A stretch of DNA of 64,000 nt from Hydrogenophaga sp. PAMC20947 (lineage in GTDB: Bacteria; Pseudomonadota; Gammaproteobacteria; Burkholderiales; Burkholderiaceae_C): positions 3,658,001 through 3,722,000 of the forward strand of contig NZ_CP039252.1 in the NCBI RefSeq assembly GCF_004795855.1, given 5' to 3'. A model generated the notes under the pieces. That model ran no database searches. It worked only from the letters and a program-made list of their open reading frames with translations, and was not told the DNA's origin. A program made the translations under genes and the position numbers. Below, in pieces: positions 1-9,759 of the stretch. Every line of letters starts with the position of its first letter. Position 1 is the stretch's first letter.

Positions 1-1924
1 TGCTCGGTTTCGCCCACAAACTTGCTCATCAGATCGCTGGCGCGCCGGATCATCAGCGGGCGCTCCAGTGCCAGGGCGATGTGCTCGGCCAATGCCGTCT
101 TGCCCGTGCCCGGCGCGCCGTGGAAACACAAGGCACCATGGCCCCGCGCTTTGAGCGCGGCCACGATGCGTGGCACGTCGTAGCGGCTCTCGACATTGAG
201 CATGTCCAGGCTGTATTGCGTGACGCTTGGGCGCTTGATTTCATCGGGCTGGCGGCCCAGGGCCTGGTCGGCGTTCTTGAGCTGGCGCTCGATCAGGGCA
301 TCGATATCCAGCGGCGTCACCGCCGGCTTCTTGCTGCCGCGCCGAGCGCCCGTCCTGGCTGGCGCTGAAGCCAACTGCGCAAAGCGCAAGGCGGTGCGAA
401 CCTGCGCCGGTGTGAGCCCTTTGCGCTCGGTCAGCCGGGCCACCAGCGCATCGCTCACGGGCGCACCGTCCAGGGTCTTGCGGATCAACTGCTCCCGCGC
501 GCCGGGTGGCGGACTCTTGAGCTCGAGATGGTAGGCAAAGCGGCGGCGGAATGCCGGATCGATCTGCTCGATGCGGTTGGTCACCCACACCGTAGGCACT
601 GCGTTGGATTCCAGAATCTGGTTCACCCAGGCCTTGCCACTCACACTGGCGCTGTGTGCGGGCGCGCTGACCTGCTCGGCCCGGGCCATGTACTGCGCGG
701 CTTCGCTGGAGATCGGCGGAAACACATCTTCCACTTCGTCAAACAGCAGCGCCGATTGAGCCGTGCCTTTAAGGAAAACCTGGGCAATCTGCAGGGAGCG
801 GTAACGGTCCCGTCCACTCAAGGCGTTGCCATCACGGTCGGCGTACTCCACCTCGAACAATTCCAGGCCGGCGGCCTTGGCCACCACGCGCGCCAGCTCG
901 GTCTTGCCCGTGCCCGGTGGGCCGTACATCAAGATGTTCACGCCCGGCTCCTTGCGAGCCACCGCTTCTCGCAACATGGCGCACAGCAGTTGCACATCGT
1001 CGGCCACGTAGTCAAAGTCTTTGGGGGTGAGTGCCGAGATCGCCGCTGGCCGCGTGAACACCGCCATCAGCTCGCTCTGGCTGCTGTACTTGCGCATCAG
1101 CACCGGTGGCAGCTTTTCGCTCACCTTCATGAGGTCGGCCAGATCGGTGATGTTGTGTTCGGAGATCAGGTTCTCCACCATCCCGATTCGCTCCAGCCGG
1201 GAGCCTGCGCGCAAAGCCTCACCCACCTCGCTGGCCTTGACCCCCGCTACCTCCGCAATGGCCGCGTATGCCTCGGGCGCGTTGTTGACCTTGAACTCCA
1301 CCAAAATAGAGCGCAGGTCACGCTGGTAGCGCGCCAGGGTGCCGTAGAGCAGAAGCGCCCGCTCGGCGCGGTTGAGCTGCAACAGGCCCGCCAGTGCATC
1401 GATGTTTTTCTCAACCAGCGTGGAATGTTTCTTGAGCGACTGGCTCAACCAGTCTCCGGTCACCGACAAGACCGAGAGCAAATCTTTGGGCGATTCCTTG
1501 GCGTATTCGTCGAGGTAAAAAAACAGGGTGCCCTCTTCGTATGGTCCGCGCCACACACCGTAGCGCTCCATGAAGGCGGCGGTGGACAGGGTTTCACAGC
1601 CGGTCCACAGCTCGTTGTCTTTGCAGCGACGCCCCAGGAATTCGCGCACCCGGGAGAGCACCGTGAGCGGCCACACCAGATGCCGCCCGGCCAGTGCCAG
1701 CAAAGTGTTGAGATCCCGGCGCACATTGAAGCGGGGGCCCTGACGAGCGGCCAGACTCAAGACAAAGTGCGAACACATCAGGTCCAGCACCGGTGCCTGA
1801 CGCAGACCCGGTGGAACGAACACACGCGCATCGAGCGCCGGCGCGGGCCGGGGTTCATGGCCCGCACGCACTTCCGGCGCTGGGCGCGTCACAGCCTTGG
1901 CTGGCTGCAACAGGCGTTTGCTCA
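1..1924 (-). CDS. Two-module AAA+ ATPase (3' end outside window)
   Basis: This reading frame is open from an ATG at 1924 to the left edge, so the C-terminus is missing; about 641 residues are visible. A first AAA+ module has a Walker A GPPGTGKT near residues 334-341 and a Walker B LLFDEVEDVFP near residue 388. A second Walker A, GAPGTGKT, follows near residue 600. The N-terminal 300 residues resemble no family I recognise. Two ATPase modules in tandem suggest a ring-forming remodelling ATPase of the ClpA/Cdc48/MoxR kind, but I cannot name the substrate. It is transcribed away from the threonine dehydratase gene. Annotators would probably call it an AAA family ATPase. The family is certain, the function unknown. 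Confidence 0.85.
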
Positions 1925-2218
1925 TTCGGACACCTCCGTTCTTGACAAATGACGAAATTTATCTTTAGGTCGACATTCAGGCGGACCATAACCCAGCTTG
2001 CACAATCATGGAAGGGAGAAAAGCCCGGCACTCCCCTCCCCAGTGCGGTGTTGCACGCTTTCAGGCGCACAAGCCTGCGCCTTTTGGCCCATGACGTTGC
2101 TGTAAATCCTTGCCATAGCAGGGCTGGGTCTGTGGTTACCGCTCCGCCCTGCAGCCAAAGCCATCGGTTTTATCGGGCCCCTTTAACCTGCAACACCAGA
2201 CGCGCGCCCATTTCCACC
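1925..2218. other. Divergent intergenic region, AAA+ ATPase / threonine dehydratase
   Basis: About 290 bp separate the two divergent start codons. An AT-rich patch at about 1944-1968 lies just upstream of the ATPase start and is the most promoter-like part. An open frame continues upstream of the dehydratase through this region, but it shows no ribosome binding site and no family similarity. I see no other gene or repeat. Confidence 0.4.
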
Positions 2219-3451
2219 ATGCTCACACAAGACACCGTTCACAATCCCCCCATGCTGCAACTCTCCGACATCGAATCCGCCGCCCGTCGGCTCGCCGGGC
2301 AAGTCCTGGACACACCTTGCGTCGAATCCCGCACCCTGTCTCAGCTGGTGGGCTGTCAGGTGTTCCTCAAGTTTGAAAACCTGCAATACACCGCCTCGTT
2401 CAAAGAGCGCGGCGCTTGCAACAAGCTGGTGCAGCTCACACCCGAAGAACGGGCACGCGGCGTGGTCGCCATGAGCGCAGGCAACCATGCCCAAGGCGTG
2501 GCCTACCATGCCCAGCGCCTGGGCTTGCGGGCCGTGATCGTCATGCCCCGCTTCACACCCGGCGTGAAAGTGGAGCGCACCCGGGGTTTTGGCGCTGAAG
2601 TCGTGCTGCATGGCGACTCCCTGGAGGCGGCACGCGCCCACGCTTACGAACTGTCCGAGCGCGAAGGTCTGGTGTTTGTGCACCCCTACGATGACGAGGC
2701 CATCGTGGCCGGACAAGGCACGGTCGCACTGGAAATGCTGCGCGAACAACCCGACCTGGACACCCTGGTGATTGCCATCGGCGGCGGCGGGCTCATCGGG
2801 GGCATGTCGACCGCGGCCAAGGCCATCAAGCCGGGCATTCGGGTGGTGGGCGTGCAAACCGAGCGGTTTCCCGCCATGTACAACGCCATCAAGGGCACGC
2901 ATCTGCCGCAAGGCACCAGCACCATCGCCGAAGGCATTGCCGTCGGTACCCCGGGTCAGATTCCCCTGGCCATCATCCGGGAACGGGTGGATGACATGCT
3001 GCTGGTCGATGAGGGCGACATCGAGCAAGCCATCGTGATGCTGCTGGAGATTGAGAAGACGCTGGTGGAAGGCGCGGGTGCGGCCGGCCTCGCAGCGCTC
3101 ATCAGGCACCCTGAGCAATTCAAAGGGCAACGCGTGGGGCTGGTCCTGTGCGGTGGCAACATCGATCCCTTGCTGCTGGCGTCCATCATTGAGCGCGGCA
3201 TGGTCCGCGCCGGTCGCCTCGCCCGCATCCAGGTCAACGCCCGCGACGTGCCCGGTATCCTGGCCCGTATCGCCACCATCGTGGCCGATGCCGGAGCCAA
3301 CGTGGATGAAGTCCACCACCAACGCGCCTTCACACTGCTGGCCGCGCAAAACGTGGCGATCGAACTGGTCTTGCAGACCCGTGGCCGGGCGCACCTGGCC
3401 GAGGTGATCCAGCGTCTGCAGGCGGAGGGTTTTGAGGCCGCGCTGATTTGA
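2219..3451 (+). CDS. ilvA: Threonine dehydratase (threonine ammonia-lyase) with one ACT domain
   Basis: The enzyme deaminates threonine (and usually serine) to 2-oxobutyrate, feeding isoleucine synthesis or threonine catabolism. The PLP-binding lysine is K62 in SFKERGA, and the phosphate-gripping loop GGGGLIGG lies near residue 187. The last 75 residues form a single ACT domain (AGRLARIQVNARDVPGILARI...). At about 410 residues it belongs to the shorter one-ACT class, not the 500-residue biosynthetic E. coli IlvA type with two ACT-like repeats. ATG 2219 is preferred; ATG 2252 is an alternative that removes only a poorly conserved leader. No operon partner is visible. Family assignment is firm; catabolic versus biosynthetic role is inferred only from length. 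Confidence 0.93.
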   Translation: MLTQDTVHNPPMLQLSDIESAARRLAGQVLDTPCVESRTLSQLVGCQVFLKFENLQYTASFKERGACNKLVQLTPEERARGVVAMSAGNHAQGVAYHAQRLGLRAVIVMPRFTPGVKVERTRGFGAEVVLHGDSLEAARAHAYELSEREGLVFVHPYDDEAIVAGQGTVALEMLREQPDLDTLVIAIGGGGLIGGMSTAAKAIKPGIRVVGVQTERFPAMYNAIKGTHLPQGTSTIAEGIAVGTPGQIPLAIIRERVDDMLLVDEGDIEQAIVMLLEIEKTLVEGAGAAGLAALIRHPEQFKGQRVGLVLCGGNIDPLLLASIIERGMVRAGRLARIQVNARDVPGILARIATIVADAGANVDEVHHQRAFTLLAAQNVAIELVLQTRGRAHLAEVIQRLQAEGFEAALI

Positions 3452-3538
3452 TTTGAAGCCAACTACGGCCCCACCAGCCCTGGCCCTTCCAGCACCTCAA
3501 GACCGCACCCAGCATTCAGCGGCGCCGCCACACCAGGC

Positions 3539-4000
3539 TCAGGGTGTGAACGCCAGCTCCTGTTTGCCCGGCCCGTCGCCCTCGACCACCACCCGCTCTC
3601 CCCGGTAGGGAATCACCACTTCATACCAGCGCGTGCGATCGGCGGCCGTGCGCGTCTGGGCAGGCACCAGCGTCGGGCACTCTTCGCTCACAAGGCAGCT
3701 GCGCAAGCTGACCACCAACACCTGCCCATCACTCTGGTGGTTTGCGCCGGTGTATTGACGCAGACTGGACAGCGGCGGCGTGTACGCGATGAGCAGGTCC
3801 CCATCAACCTGCTGGGTCATCGCGGGGCGCCAGGTGGTCACCGAGCTCAGTGGTTCCTCGACCGGCAGGGGCGGCGCGCTGGTGCAACCCGCCAGGGCCA
3901 GCACAGTGGCCATCCCGCCCATCCCGCGGGTACAGGCGTGTCGAAGGAGTGGCCAGGCAGTGGTGGTGGTGGTATCTTTCGGCGGGGTGGCTGTGAACAT
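3539..4000 (-). CDS. Putative lipoprotein, unknown function
   Basis: The 153-residue product carries a hydrophobic segment ending in a lipobox, LALAGC, followed by SAPP, so it is probably a lipid-anchored periplasmic or outer-membrane protein. The start at 4000 has an AGGGA ribosome binding site about nine bases upstream, but it puts an unusually long 25-residue N-region with a run of threonines ahead of the hydrophobic core; starts at 3922 or 3913 would give a conventional lipoprotein signal. Two cysteines in the middle (CLVSEEC) could form a disulfide. I recognise no domain. It is convergent with the threonine dehydratase and divergent from the next gene. Confidence 0.7.
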   Translation of the reverse strand: MFTATPPKDTTTTTAWPLLRHACTRGMGGMATVLALAGCTSAPPLPVEEPLSSVTTWRPAMTQQVDGDLLIAYTPPLSSLRQYTGANHQSDGQVLVVSLRSCLVSEECPTLVPAQTRTAADRTRWYEVVIPYRGERVVVEGDGPGKQELAFTP

Positions 4001-4298
4001 GTGGTGGATTCCCTGAGCTTTGGTGAGTGTGGCGTTGGTCGGCGCCCGTGGTGGCGCAGGACTTGAGGCCTCCCGGCGCTCGGCATCTCGACGCCCAGAT
4101 GATAAGGGCCGCAGGCTGCTGGGTTTGTTCGTTCATGCGCGTGCTGCATTTCATCCGGGACGTCCGCCGCCGACCTGCCAGGCTGGGCAGAGTGGCCCGC
4201 TTCGCATACCATGTTTCAAGGTTTCCGTTCTCGACGGTGGCTGGCATCACCACAGCCATGACGTCATTATTAATGGTCCATCCCACAGGAGCCATGCG
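4001..4298. other. Divergent intergenic region between two secreted-protein genes
   Basis: About 300 bp separate the lipoprotein gene and the secreted-protein gene. The half nearer the right-hand gene holds a short AT-rich stretch at 4260-4275 that may be promoter. I recognise no gene, repeat or RNA here. Confidence 0.3.
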
Positions 4299-4925
4299 AT
4301 GAATTTCCTCCGCCCTGCCCCCAGCTTCCTGCTCACACGCGCCATGCTTGCGCTCATGGTCGGTGGCCTGGCCGTGTCGCTATCCGCCATGGGCGCAGCA
4401 GCAGGGGACGCGCCGTCCAGCAAAGTCGCTGACACCACGAACGGACTCACGATCAAGAGCGGCGATCTTTTGATTGAGGCCACAGCGGCTACCCGCATTC
4501 TGCGTGGCCATTTGCGCCAGCCGCTGAGCTTTCAGATCATGGGCGGCTGGGTGGACAAGGCCAAGATCCAGCGCGCGAACCAGGTGGCGGACGAGGCCGA
4601 GAAACGCAAGCAGGCGAGAGGGAGCTTCGGCCTGCTCACCGTCGAGGTGGGTGCAGGCAAAACCGAGGCGGGGATCTATCAACTGGTCCCGAACGGAAAA
4701 GATCCGCGAAGCGGCACGATCATGATCAAAAGCGCCAAGGACGCTGGCCTGGCAGCAGACTACACGGCGCAGTCGGGCACGCTGACGATCCTTTCGGTGG
4801 CCATGAACGCCAGCGGCAGCGCGGTGGTGGCCGCCGAAGGCCGGTTCGACGGCGATTTCCGCAGCAACGCCGGTGACAGCCGCTCGTTCAGCGGCCATTT
4901 CCGGTTCGTACCGAAGAAGAAATGA
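4299..4925 (+). CDS. Exported protein of unknown function
   Basis: The 208-residue product begins with a strong signal peptide (hydrophobic core around residues 13-31, then AMGAAA and GDAP, a likely signal peptidase I site). The mature part is charged, beta-rich in appearance, and ends with the basic tail FVPKKK. The ATG at 4299 is preceded by ACAGGAG at a good distance; longer upstream reading is not supported. I recognise no family. The gene stands alone between the divergent lipoprotein gene and the mechanosensitive channel gene. Confidence 0.75.
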   Translation: MNFLRPAPSFLLTRAMLALMVGGLAVSLSAMGAAAGDAPSSKVADTTNGLTIKSGDLLIEATAATRILRGHLRQPLSFQIMGGWVDKAKIQRANQVADEAEKRKQARGSFGLLTVEVGAGKTEAGIYQLVPNGKDPRSGTIMIKSAKDAGLAADYTAQSGTLTILSVAMNASGSAVVAAEGRFDGDFRSNAGDSRSFSGHFRFVPKKK

Positions 4926-5154
4926 CCCTCTGCGCACGCCCGCGCCAAAGTGACTGAGGTCCGGTGCGGGTCAACGAGATGGGCGCGGCGCTCCCTGAGC
5001 GCTCGCGTGTCCACCGATGCCCGATGAAACGTGAGGAACGGGTTTGGCGCGCCTGGCCGCAAGCCCTGCGTTGCAGTTCTGCCGATATCTCACAGCATCT
5101 GCGTGCGATTCGCTTTCAATCAACGTCAAAATTTGCTCAAAATGCAACAAAATA

Positions 5155-5183
5155 TTGACGCGGCGGGTGTCGACTTGCATGAT
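5155..5183 (+). promoter_or_regulatory. Sigma-70-type promoter for the channel gene
   Basis: TTGACG at 5155-5160 and CATGAT at 5178-5183 are separated by 17 bp, a good housekeeping promoter spacing, and lie 37 bp upstream of the channel start codon. The rest of 4926-5154 shows no gene; it contains an AT-rich patch at 5115-5156. Confidence 0.5.
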
Positions 5184-5219
5184 GGTCCGGGTCTTTGACC
5201 GTTGAATGGAGAAAAAATC

Positions 5220-6680
5220 ATGAATTCGAATGCTTTGTGGGTTTCCCTGCAGAACAATCTGGGCAACCACATCCCCCAGCTGCTGGGTGCACTGGCGATC
5301 TTTGTCGCCGGCTGGTTTGTGGCCGTGCTGATTCGCGCGGGTGTGCGCAAGAGCCTGGGCTTTGCGGGTGTCAACCAGCGTTTTGCAAAACTCACTGGCA
5401 ACGGTGTGGACATCGAAGGTGCGGTGGGGCTTGGTGCCTTCTGGACCGTGATCCTGCTGACGCTGGTGGCCGTGTTCAACTCATTGGATCTCACCATTGT
5501 GTCCGGGCCTTTCAGCGCCCTGATCACCCAGATCTTTGAATATGCGCCTCGCCTGCTCGGCGGCTTGGTGCTCGCCCTGGTGGCCTGGCTGGTGGCCATT
5601 GTGGTGCGCGCAGTTGCCCAGAAGTTGCTGGACAAGACCTCGCTGGATGAGAAACTGTCCGAACACGCCGACATGGCGCCCATGGGTCAAAGCCTGGCCG
5701 GTGCGCTGTTCTGGCTGGTGATTCTGCTGTTTGTGCCCGCGATCCTCGGTGCACTCGAAATGCAGGGCATGCTGGATCCGTTGCGCGACATGGTCGCCAA
5801 GTCGCTGGACATGTTGCCCAATGTGGCTGCGGCGCTGATCATCGGCGGCATCGGCTGGATCATTGCCACCGTGCTGCGCAACCTCACCACCAGCCTCAGC
5901 CACACGGCCGGCGTGGACAACATCGGCAACAAAGCCGGCCTGGCCGACTCGGTGAAACTCTCCAGCGTCCTTGGCCTGCTGGTTTTTGTTGCCGTGTTCC
6001 TGCCTTCGATGATCGCCGCGCTCGACGCGCTGAAGATCGAGGCCATTTCGCGCCCTGCCACCGACATGCTCGCCATGATCATGGAGGGCGTGCCCCATGT
6101 GATCGCCGCCGCACTGATCCTCGTGATCACCTGGCTGGTCGCCACGTTTGCCTCCAAGCTGCTCGCCAGCCTGTTGGCGGCCATGGGCTTTGACACCCTG
6201 CCTGAGCGCATCGGCATGGCCCACGCGTTTGACAAAACCAGCGCATCGACCTTTGTTGGCCATGTGGCGATGTTCTTTGCCATGCTGTTCGCCAGCGTAG
6301 AAGCAGCCTCGCAACTGGGCTTCTCACAGGTGAGCGATGTGGTCACGCAGTTCATCACCTTCGGTGGCGACGTGCTGCTGGGCGGCGCCATTCTGGTGAT
6401 CGGCTTCTGGCTGGCCAATGTGGCCTACACCGCGATCGATCGCGCCAGCGGCGCCAACACCCAGGGCCTGGCCAAAATTGCACGCTTTGCCATCCTGGCA
6501 CTGGTGCTGGCCATGGGCCTGCGTGCCATGGGTATCGCAGACGACATCGTGAACCTCGCCTTTGGCCTCACGCTCGGTGCTGTTGCGGTGGCCATTGCGC
6601 TGTCGTTCGGCCTGGGTGGCCGCGAAGCTGCTGGCAAGCTGATGGATCACTGGCTGGCCAAGTTCCGCAAGGAAGACTGA
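5220..6680 (+). CDS. CmpX-like mechanosensitive ion channel family membrane protein
   Basis: The 486-residue protein is a polytopic inner-membrane protein built from repeated units of the conserved TM-helix family (hydrophobic helix followed by a G/F-rich amphipathic stretch, as in AIFVAGWFVAVLIRAGVRK and again near residues 110-135, 200-225, 285-320, 385-405). It ends with a helix plus GLGGREAAGKLMD, the MscS pore-helix-like motif. Such proteins (CmpX of Pseudomonas) modulate envelope stress and possibly osmotic efflux. ATG 5220 is chosen over TTG 5202 because GGAG at 5208-5211 is correctly placed. It lacks an obvious MscS cytoplasmic beta domain, so channel activity is inferred from family only. 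Confidence 0.85.
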   Translation: MNSNALWVSLQNNLGNHIPQLLGALAIFVAGWFVAVLIRAGVRKSLGFAGVNQRFAKLTGNGVDIEGAVGLGAFWTVILLTLVAVFNSLDLTIVSGPFSALITQIFEYAPRLLGGLVLALVAWLVAIVVRAVAQKLLDKTSLDEKLSEHADMAPMGQSLAGALFWLVILLFVPAILGALEMQGMLDPLRDMVAKSLDMLPNVAAALIIGGIGWIIATVLRNLTTSLSHTAGVDNIGNKAGLADSVKLSSVLGLLVFVAVFLPSMIAALDALKIEAISRPATDMLAMIMEGVPHVIAAALILVITWLVATFASKLLASLLAAMGFDTLPERIGMAHAFDKTSASTFVGHVAMFFAMLFASVEAASQLGFSQVSDVVTQFITFGGDVLLGGAILVIGFWLANVAYTAIDRASGANTQGLAKIARFAILALVLAMGLRAMGIADDIVNLAFGLTLGAVAVAIALSFGLGGREAAGKLMDHWLAKFRKED

Positions 6681-6701
6681 GCCCAGTCGGCCTGCTTCAT
6701 C

Positions 6702-7151
6702 ATGGGTGAACCTGTCTCCGCGATCTTCGCCGCCACCACCACCACCACCACCACAGCGACCCTGGAGCAAGCCTTGCGTGAGTGGTTTGCGCCCTGGGTG
6801 CAGGCGCTGGAGCTCCGGGTGGAGGGGTTTGAGGACGGCGCAGTCACCCTGCGCCTGCCCATGAACCCCACGCTCAGCCGCATTGGCGGCCTGGTGTGCG
6901 GACAAGCCTTGATGGCCGCGGCTGATACGGCCATGGTGCTGGCCATCGTGACGCGGCTGGGCAACCAGCGACCGATGACCACGGTGCAGCTCAACACCAG
7001 CTTCCTGAAGCCCTTGGCGAACCAGGACGCACTGGTCACCGCGCGGGTGATCCGGGCCGGCAAAAACCTGGTGTTTGGCGAAATCGATATCGTGGCGGCG
7101 ACAGACGGCAAGAGCGTCTGCCGGGCGAGCACCACCTATGCCCTGCTCTGA
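6702..7151 (+). CDS. PaaI-type hotdog thioesterase
   Basis: The 149-residue protein has the hotdog thioesterase core: a central helix segment IGGLVCGQALMAAADTAM where the substrate-contacting residues sit, then the strand MTTVQLNTSFLKP. It would hydrolyse an acyl-CoA thioester in the cytoplasm; the acyl group cannot be read from sequence. A run of seven threonines at residues 12-18 is encoded by an ACC triplet repeat, so the N-terminus may vary in length between strains. The gene follows the channel gene by 21 bp and may be cotranscribed. Confidence 0.85.
   Translation: MGEPVSAIFAATTTTTTTATLEQALREWFAPWVQALELRVEGFEDGAVTLRLPMNPTLSRIGGLVCGQALMAAADTAMVLAIVTRLGNQRPMTTVQLNTSFLKPLANQDALVTARVIRAGKNLVFGEIDIVAATDGKSVCRASTTYALL
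6735..6755 (+). repeat. ACC trinucleotide run inside thioesterase gene
   Basis: Six ACC codons followed by ACA encode seven threonines near the N-terminus. The repeat unit is three bases, so slippage would alter length without breaking the frame. Confidence 0.8.
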
Positions 7152-7233
7152 AACTGCGGACCCGGCCTGTACGCCTGTGGTCCGCAGGCTTTAGAATCGG
7201 GATTGATTAATGTCAATTTTTACCGGAGTGAAC

Positions 7234-7377
7234 ATGTCCAACGCCGATCAAGACAGCCACAGCGACCAGCCTCAGGACGTGGTGGAGTCCATCGTTCCCC
7301 TGATGCCCATCGTGCTGCCTCTGGCCGGCGCTGTGCTGATCTTCTTGCTGGCTTTCATCGCTGTGTTCATGGCCTGA
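7234..7377 (+). CDS. 47-residue single-span membrane peptide
   Basis: A small open frame starts at ATG 7234 with GGAG seven bases upstream. The first 20 residues are polar and acidic (MSNADQDSHSDQPQDVVES), and residues 22-47 form one hydrophobic helix ending IAVFMA. It is followed within 15 bp by a textbook terminator, which argues for a real transcription unit. It lies upstream of pckG but is separated from it by that terminator. Function is unknown; size and topology suggest a small inner-membrane regulator or accessory subunit. Confidence 0.7.
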   Translation: MSNADQDSHSDQPQDVVESIVPLMPIVLPLAGAVLIFLLAFIAVFMA

Positions 7378-7391
7378 AACCCGCCGCTCCC

Positions 7392-7426
7392 AAAAAGCCG
7401 GACCCGTGAGGTGTCCGGCTTTTTTT
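7392..7426 (+). terminator. Rho-independent terminator after small membrane peptide
   Basis: AAAAAGCCGGAC and GTCCGGC plus seven T form a GC-rich hairpin with a T-run, 15 bp downstream of the 47-residue gene. Confidence 0.9.
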
Positions 7427-7737
7427 CACCTGAAATCGGTATCACAAGCCCTTCCGGCATTAGGTTATGCAAGTTTTGCATGTAACTTGCCGGTAACTGA
7501 CCGGGCACTTTCTTAAAATTGGGGGATTGGCCAACACACGCCAAGCCCCTTTCGGGTCCACCGACCCCGCGGCTTGGCATCCCCGATGGCTGCTGACGCC
7601 ACCCGCCGATGCAGCCCGAGCGCCGACCGCCCCTTTATGCCCAAGGGACCCTGGACAGCCGCCCGCCACGCTCCCGTGGTCCGCGGCTGTTGCCGTCTCT
7701 TGCGCCAGCCGCTTTACAAACTTCAGGAGCCTTTTCC
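7427..7737 (+). promoter_or_regulatory. pckG upstream region with short palindrome
   Basis: This 311-bp stretch holds no gene. At 7467-7481 the sequence ATGCAAGTTTTGCAT has perfect 6-bp arms around three bases and could be an operator. AT-rich sequence at 7505-7525 may be promoter. A long leader of roughly 200 bases would then precede pckG, room for further control that I cannot identify. Confidence 0.35.
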
Positions 7738-9615
7738 ATGAATTCTCCCGCGATGCAGGGCCTTCAGCTCAACACCCCGGCTTACGTCAAACACGCCCGC
7801 CTGATCGCCTGGGTGGCCGATATGGTGGCGCTGTGCAAGCCCGCCGATGTGGTCTGGTGTGACGGCAGCGATGCCGAATACCAGCGCCTGTGCCAGCAGC
7901 TGGTCGACACCGGTACCTTCAAGAAGCTCAACCCAGCCAAGCGCCCTGGCAGCTTCCTGGCCTGCTCCGATCCGTCGGATGTCGCGCGCGTCGAAGACCG
8001 CACCTACATTTGCTCCGAGAAAAAGGAAGACGCCGGCCCGACCAACAACTGGATGCCGCCGGCCGAGATGCGCCAGACGCTGCAGCCGCTGTTCGATGGC
8101 TGCATGGCCGGCCGCACCATGTTCGTGGTGCCTTTCAGCATGGGCCCCTTGGGCTCGCACATCGCCCACATCGGTGTGGAGCTGACCGACAGCGCCTACG
8201 TGGCGGTCAACCAGAAACTGATGACCCGCATGGGCAAGGCCGTGTTTGACGTGCTCGGCACCGAAGGCGAATTTGTGCCTTGCATGCACACCGTGGGCGC
8301 GCCCTTGGCCGCCGGTGAAAAAGACACCAGCAGCTGGCCTTGCAACCCCAAGGTCAAGTACATCGTCCACTACCCCGAAAGCCGCGAAATCTGGAGCTAT
8401 GGCTCGGGCTACGGCGGCAACGCCTTGCTGGGCAAGAAGTGCCTGGCGCTGCGCATTGCATCCAGCATGGGCCGCGACCAAGGCTGGCTGGCCGAGCACA
8501 TGCTCATCTTGGGCGTGACCAACCCCGAGGGCAAGAAGTACCACGTGGCTGCGGCGTTCCCCAGTGCCTGTGGCAAAACCAACTTCTCCATGCTGGTGCC
8601 GCCCGAAGCGGGCTTTGCCGGCTGGAAAGTGACCACCATCGGTGACGACATCGCCTGGATCAAACCCCACGCCGATGGCAAGCTCTACGCCATCAACCCG
8701 GAGGCGGGCTACTTCGGCGTGGCACCAGGCACCAACATGCACACCAACCCGAACTGCATGCTGTCGCTCAACAAAGATGTGATCTTCACCAACGTGGCGC
8801 TCACCGACGACGGCGATATCTGGTGGGAAGGCATGGAGAAAGACCACGGCGGCGTGCTCCCCTCGCACCTGATCGACTGGCAAGGCAAAGACTGGACCCC
8901 ACAGATCGCCAAAGAAACCGGCGCCAAGGCGGCCCACCCCAATTCCCGCTTCACTGTGGCCGCACAAAACAATCCGGCGCTCGACCCCCAGTGGGACGAC
9001 GCCGGCGGCGTGGCCATCGACGCCTTCATGTTCGGTGGTCGCCGCTCGACCACGGTGCCACTGGTGACCGAAGCACGCAGCTGGACCGAGGGCGTGTACA
9101 TGGCCGCTACGATGGGCTCAGAGACCACCGCAGCCGCCTTTGGCGCCCAAGGCGTGGTCCGCCGCGATCCGTTCGCCATGCTGCCCTTCTGTGGCTACAA
9201 CATGAGCGACTACTTCCAGCACTGGCTGGACATGGAGCCCAAGATTGCCAAGACCGGCGCCACCCTGCCCAAAATGTTCTGCGTCAACTGGTTCCGCAAA
9301 GATGCCTCGGGCAAGTTTGTCTGGCCCGGCTATGGCGACAACATGCGTGTGTTGAAGTGGATGATCGACCGCATCGAGGGCAAAGCCCAGGGCGAGTCCA
9401 CCATGTTTGGCACCGCGCCCACCTACAGCGAAATCAACTGGACAGGCCTGGACTTCAACGCCGAGCAGTTCAAAACCGTGACCAGCATCGACAAAGCTGC
9501 CTGGCAAGATGAATTCAAGCTGCACGACACGCATTTTGAGCAGCTGGCTTACCACCTGCCCAAGGCGCTGGTGGACACCAAAGCTGCGTTGGAAAAGCGC
9601 CTGACGGCCGCCTGA
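7738..9615 (+). CDS. pckG: Phosphoenolpyruvate carboxykinase (GTP)
   Basis: The enzyme converts oxaloacetate and GTP to phosphoenolpyruvate, CO2 and GDP, the first committed step of gluconeogenesis. The 625-residue length fits the GTP-dependent class (the ATP class is near 540). The kinase-1a P-loop [13 protein letters not shown] with the reactive cysteine lies near residues 274-286, and the second family signature [13 protein letters not shown] near residue 430. Start ATG 7738 follows AGGAG by nine bases; the open frame upstream of it is not supported by a ribosome binding site. The gene is monocistronic, ending at a bidirectional terminator. Confidence 0.97.
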   Translation: MNSPAMQGLQLNTPAYVKHARLIAWVADMVALCKPADVVWCDGSDAEYQRLCQQLVDTGTFKKLNPAKRPGSFLACSDPSDVARVEDRTYICSEKKEDAGPTNNWMPPAEMRQTLQPLFDGCMAGRTMFVVPFSMGPLGSHIAHIGVELTDSAYVAVNQKLMTRMGKAVFDVLGTEGEFVPCMHTVGAPLAAGEKDTSSWPCNPKVKYIVHYPESREIWSYGSGYGGNALLGKKCLALRIASSMGRDQGWLAEHMLILGVTNPEGKKYHVAAAFPSACGKTNFSMLVPPEAGFAGWKVTTIGDDIAWIKPHADGKLYAINPEAGYFGVAPGTNMHTNPNCMLSLNKDVIFTNVALTDDGDIWWEGMEKDHGGVLPSHLIDWQGKDWTPQIAKETGAKAAHPNSRFTVAAQNNPALDPQWDDAGGVAIDAFMFGGRRSTTVPLVTEARSWTEGVYMAATMGSETTAAAFGAQGVVRRDPFAMLPFCGYNMSDYFQHWLDMEPKIAKTGATLPKMFCVNWFRKDASGKFVWPGYGDNMRVLKWMIDRIEGKAQGESTMFGTAPTYSEINWTGLDFNAEQFKTVTSIDKAAWQDEFKLHDTHFEQLAYHLPKALVDTKAALEKRLTAA

Positions 9616-9674
9616 TGCGCGCAGGGTGGGCCTCAGACACGTCTGAGCCCCACCCTGTTCATTTCAGGGCAGCG

Positions 9675-9721
9675 CCCCAAAGCAAAAAAGCCCGGCATTG
9701 CCGGGCTTTTTTGCTTTGGGG
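9675..9721. terminator. Bidirectional terminator between pckG and the convergent gene
   Basis: A perfect 22-bp inverted repeat (9675-9696 and 9700-9721) with only three loop bases contains a GCCCGGC core flanked by A6 and T6, so it can terminate transcription from both sides. Confidence 0.92.
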
Positions 9722-9759
9722 TCAAGGAACCTGCACCACCAGGTTCCAAGGACCATGCA

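Noticed and set aside
528..1952. 474-codon plus-strand open frame opposite the AAA+ ATPase
   Set aside because: It is antisense to a frame with two P-loop motifs and shows no domain pattern of its own.
2183..3394. 403-codon minus-strand frame opposite threonine dehydratase
   Set aside because: His-, Gly- and Gln-rich low-complexity translation typical of antisense shadows.
6735..6755. ACC run as a phase-variation switch
   Set aside because: The unit is a whole codon, so length changes cannot shift the frame.
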